Part shown: one piece after another, positions 62,428 to 64,000 of the stretch
How the letters are laid out: each line of letters opens with the position of its first letter
How positions within the stretch are numbered: the first letter of the stretch is position 1
Assembly (NCBI GenBank): GCA_002839805.1
Contig: PGYT01000003.1
Location: forward strand, 84,139 to 148,138
Reading direction: 5' to 3'
Length of the DNA: 64,000 nucleotides
Source: Ignavibacteriae bacterium HGW-Ignavibacteriae-2
GTDB lineage: Bacteria; Bacteroidota; Ignavibacteria; Ignavibacteriales; Melioribacteraceae
The notes under the pieces: generated by a model
Told to the model about the DNA's origin: nothing
What the model saw: only the letters and a program-made list of their open reading frames with translations
The model's database searches: none
Made by a program: the position numbers and the translations under genes

Positions 62428-64000
62428 ATGTTTGCACAAGTAGTTTTCCCTTTACCGTTCAGAAATTCTTTCACATATAAAATACCGGCCGAAATTGAAG
62501 ACTTGGTTAGTGTTGGTGTACGTGTTGTTGTTCCATTCGGGAAAAGGGTATTAACGGGCTTTGTAATTGATGTATGCGAAACTACTGAGGTAACCGAAAC
62601 AATTAAACCGATACGAGATGTTCTGGATGAAATGCCAATTTTCGGAGAAGAGTCAATCAAATTTTACGAATGGATTTCGGAATACTATTTATGTTCCTTG
62701 GGCGAGGCACTACGAAATTCAGTCCCTTACGGCTCAGATGTTGAATCGAAAAGAAAAGTTGTCGCGGATATGGAATACTGTTCACAATTATTTGAACAGG
62801 AAAAGAAAAAAACAACAGTAAAAGCAAAACTGCTCGATGAACTTTCTAAAAAAGAAACTTATAGTATTGCTCAGCTTCAGAAAACTGTCAATAAAAAGAA
62901 TATTTATTCAACATTAAAATTGTTGGAAAAACAGGGGGCTATAACCGTACTAGATTTGATAGAAGACGCCAAGGTTAAAATTAAAAAAGTTAAATTTGTT
63001 AAACTTGCCAAATCGGTAGATGAGATTTATGAACTTATTCCCGAAATAGAATCACGATCGCCCAAACAAGTTGTGATTATTCTTGAATTACTGGCAAGCA
63101 AAGAAAAAACGATTCAGCAGAGCGACCTTCTTTCAAAAACCAAAACACACCAATCTTCAATAAATTCTTTGGTAGCAAAAGGTCTGCTTGAAGTTTACGA
63201 TAAAGAAATAGAAAGAATTTACGAAGAGGCATATTCGGAAGAAAAAAAGAAAATTAAACTAACTCCGGACCAAAATAAAATTGTTCAGGAAGTAGGTGAA
63301 GATGTTTCGAATAAAAAATTTTCGCCGTATTTACTTCATGGTGTTACGGGAAGCGGAAAAACACAGGTTTATATAGAACTTGTAAAAGGGGCTTTGGCAA
63401 TAAATAGGAATGCGCTTATTTTAGTTCCTGAAATATCTTTAACGCCTCAAATTACGTCCCGCTTCTTTAATACATTTGGGAATGTTGTTTCAGTTATGCA
63501 CAGCCGAATGTCTCTCGGAGAAAGATACGATACATGGCGCGGTATAATTAACGGAAAATATAAAGTGGTTATAGGTCCGCGTTCCGCGTTATTTGTACCA
63601 TTAAACAATTTGGGCGTAATAATAATTGATGAAGAGCATGATTCCAGTTATAAACAATATGATTTAATTCCAAGATACAACGCCCGCGATGCTGGAATAA
63701 TAAAAGCCAGCCTCAATAATTGCCCTGTGATACTTGGCTCCGCCACTCCATCAATTGAGAGTATGTACAACGCTTTAAACGGTAAATATAAACTGGTAGA
63801 ATTAAAGGAAAGGGTGGATAATGCTTCACTTCCGTTGATTAAACTTGTGGATATGACTGTTGAAAAAAAGAAAGGACGCGTAGAAAGCATATTTTCAAAA
63901 AAACTTATTGAGGACATTAATCTTAGATTGAGCAATAAAGAAAATGTGATAATTCTTCAAAATAGGCGTGGCTTTTCTACACAGGTATATTGCGAAGACT
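62428..64000 (+). CDS. priA: primosomal protein N' (PriA helicase), truncated by window edge
   Basis: About 524 N-terminal residues of PriA, which restarts stalled replication forks. The start FAQVVFPLPFRNSFTYKIPA and VGVRVVVPFGKRVLTGFVID form the 3'-DNA-binding domain (1-100); a winged-helix region follows. The helicase core shows Walker A in LLHGVTGSGKTQVY (near 308), the Walker B-like IIIDEEHDSSYKQYD, and LGSATPSIES. The frame is still open at base 64000 (NRRGFSTQVYCED). The zinc-binding segment and C-terminal domain lie outside the window. ATG at 62428-62430 is the start. Confidence 0.92.
   Translation, partial: MFAQVVFPLPFRNSFTYKIPAEIEDLVSVGVRVVVPFGKRVLTGFVIDVCETTEVTETIKPIRDVLDEMPIFGEESIKFYEWISEYYLCSLGEALRNSVPYGSDVESKRKVVADMEYCSQLFEQEKKKTTVKAKLLDELSKKETYSIAQLQKTVNKKNIYSTLKLLEKQGAITVLDLIEDAKVKIKKVKFVKLAKSVDEIYELIPEIESRSPKQVVIILELLASKEKTIQQSDLLSKTKTHQSSINSLVAKGLLEVYDKEIERIYEEAYSEEKKKIKLTPDQNKIVQEVGEDVSNKKFSPYLLHGVTGSGKTQVYIELVKGALAINRNALILVPEISLTPQITSRFFNTFGNVVSVMHSRMSLGERYDTWRGIINGKYKVVIGPRSALFVPLNNLGVIIIDEEHDSSYKQYDLIPRYNARDAGIIKASLNNCPVILGSATPSIESMYNALNGKYKLVELKERVDNASLPLIKLVDMTVEKKKGRVESIFSKKLIEDINLRLSNKENVIILQNRRGFSTQVYCED

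Overview
The window is a low-GC stretch of a Gram-negative bacterial chromosome, most likely from the Ignavibacteria (Bacteroidota/Chlorobi group). Two large secreted proteins end in the C-terminal sorting domain with the QNYPNPFNP motif, typical of type IX secretion cargo in that class. Other features fit as well: an MXAN_6640-type metalloprotease, BatA-type and DUF4097 proteins, an S46 dipeptidyl-peptidase, a YpdA-type reductase (bacillithiol users) and BamD. No rRNA, tRNA, CRISPR array, transposase or prophage gene was seen. Apart from one possible gene remnant it reads as ordinary, densely coded chromosome.

Layout. 1-3774 (minus strand): a truncated ABC ATPase, a secreted metalloprotease, an acyl-CoA thioesterase and BamD. 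3992-9380 (plus): an M19 dipeptidase, then a tight operon of ECF sigma factor, membrane anti-sigma factor with HEAT-like repeats, and two DUF4097 proteins built from 18-residue GGD repeats, closed by a strong terminator. 9494-13496: NDH-2, a Nudix hydrolase, YpdA, a small membrane protein and HU. 13694-19105 (plus): an outer-membrane barrel, a secreted GH13 amylase and a DinB protein. 19106-24022 (minus): an RNA methyltransferase, a 614-residue coiled-coil protein, YbaN, RfbA and a secreted duplicated-domain protein. 24251-31974: a DUF72 protein, then a giant lamin-tail-domain surface protein and TrhO. 32073-41507 (plus): YciI, SpoIID-like, BatA-like, HflX, MOSC, a YdjC/ChbG deacetylase, a possible GIY-YIG remnant, histidine ammonia-lyase and a DUF2721 protein. 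41510-55769 (minus): a 59-residue membrane protein, ClC channel, signal peptidase homologue, amidohydrolase, outer-membrane protein, response regulator, then a five-gene run (read 55769 to 48238) of S46 peptidase, permease-EIIA, nitroreductase, tandem USP and antiporter-EIIA. 56000-64000: a huge secreted C39-like protein, PepSY and DUF4920 proteins, an LD-carboxypeptidase and a truncated PriA.

How the genes fit together. The gene content suggests a heterotroph that degrades protein and polysaccharide outside the cytoplasm (S46 and M19 peptidases, secreted amylase, MXAN_6640 and C39 proteins), takes up amino acids (APC permease) and degrades histidine, at least in part (HAL without other hut genes nearby).

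The most noteworthy points are a signal peptidase I homologue that lacks both catalytic residues, the ECF sigma/HEAT anti-sigma/twin GGD-repeat operon, the operon joining a DPP11-like peptidase to two transporters that each carry an EIIA domain, a PD40-propeller/C39/Big_5 secreted protein, a Cys-rich insert in a DUF4920 protein, and small or broken genes at 599-709, 39106-39292 and 41510-41689. All functional calls come from reading translated sequence and recalled family motifs; no database search was run.
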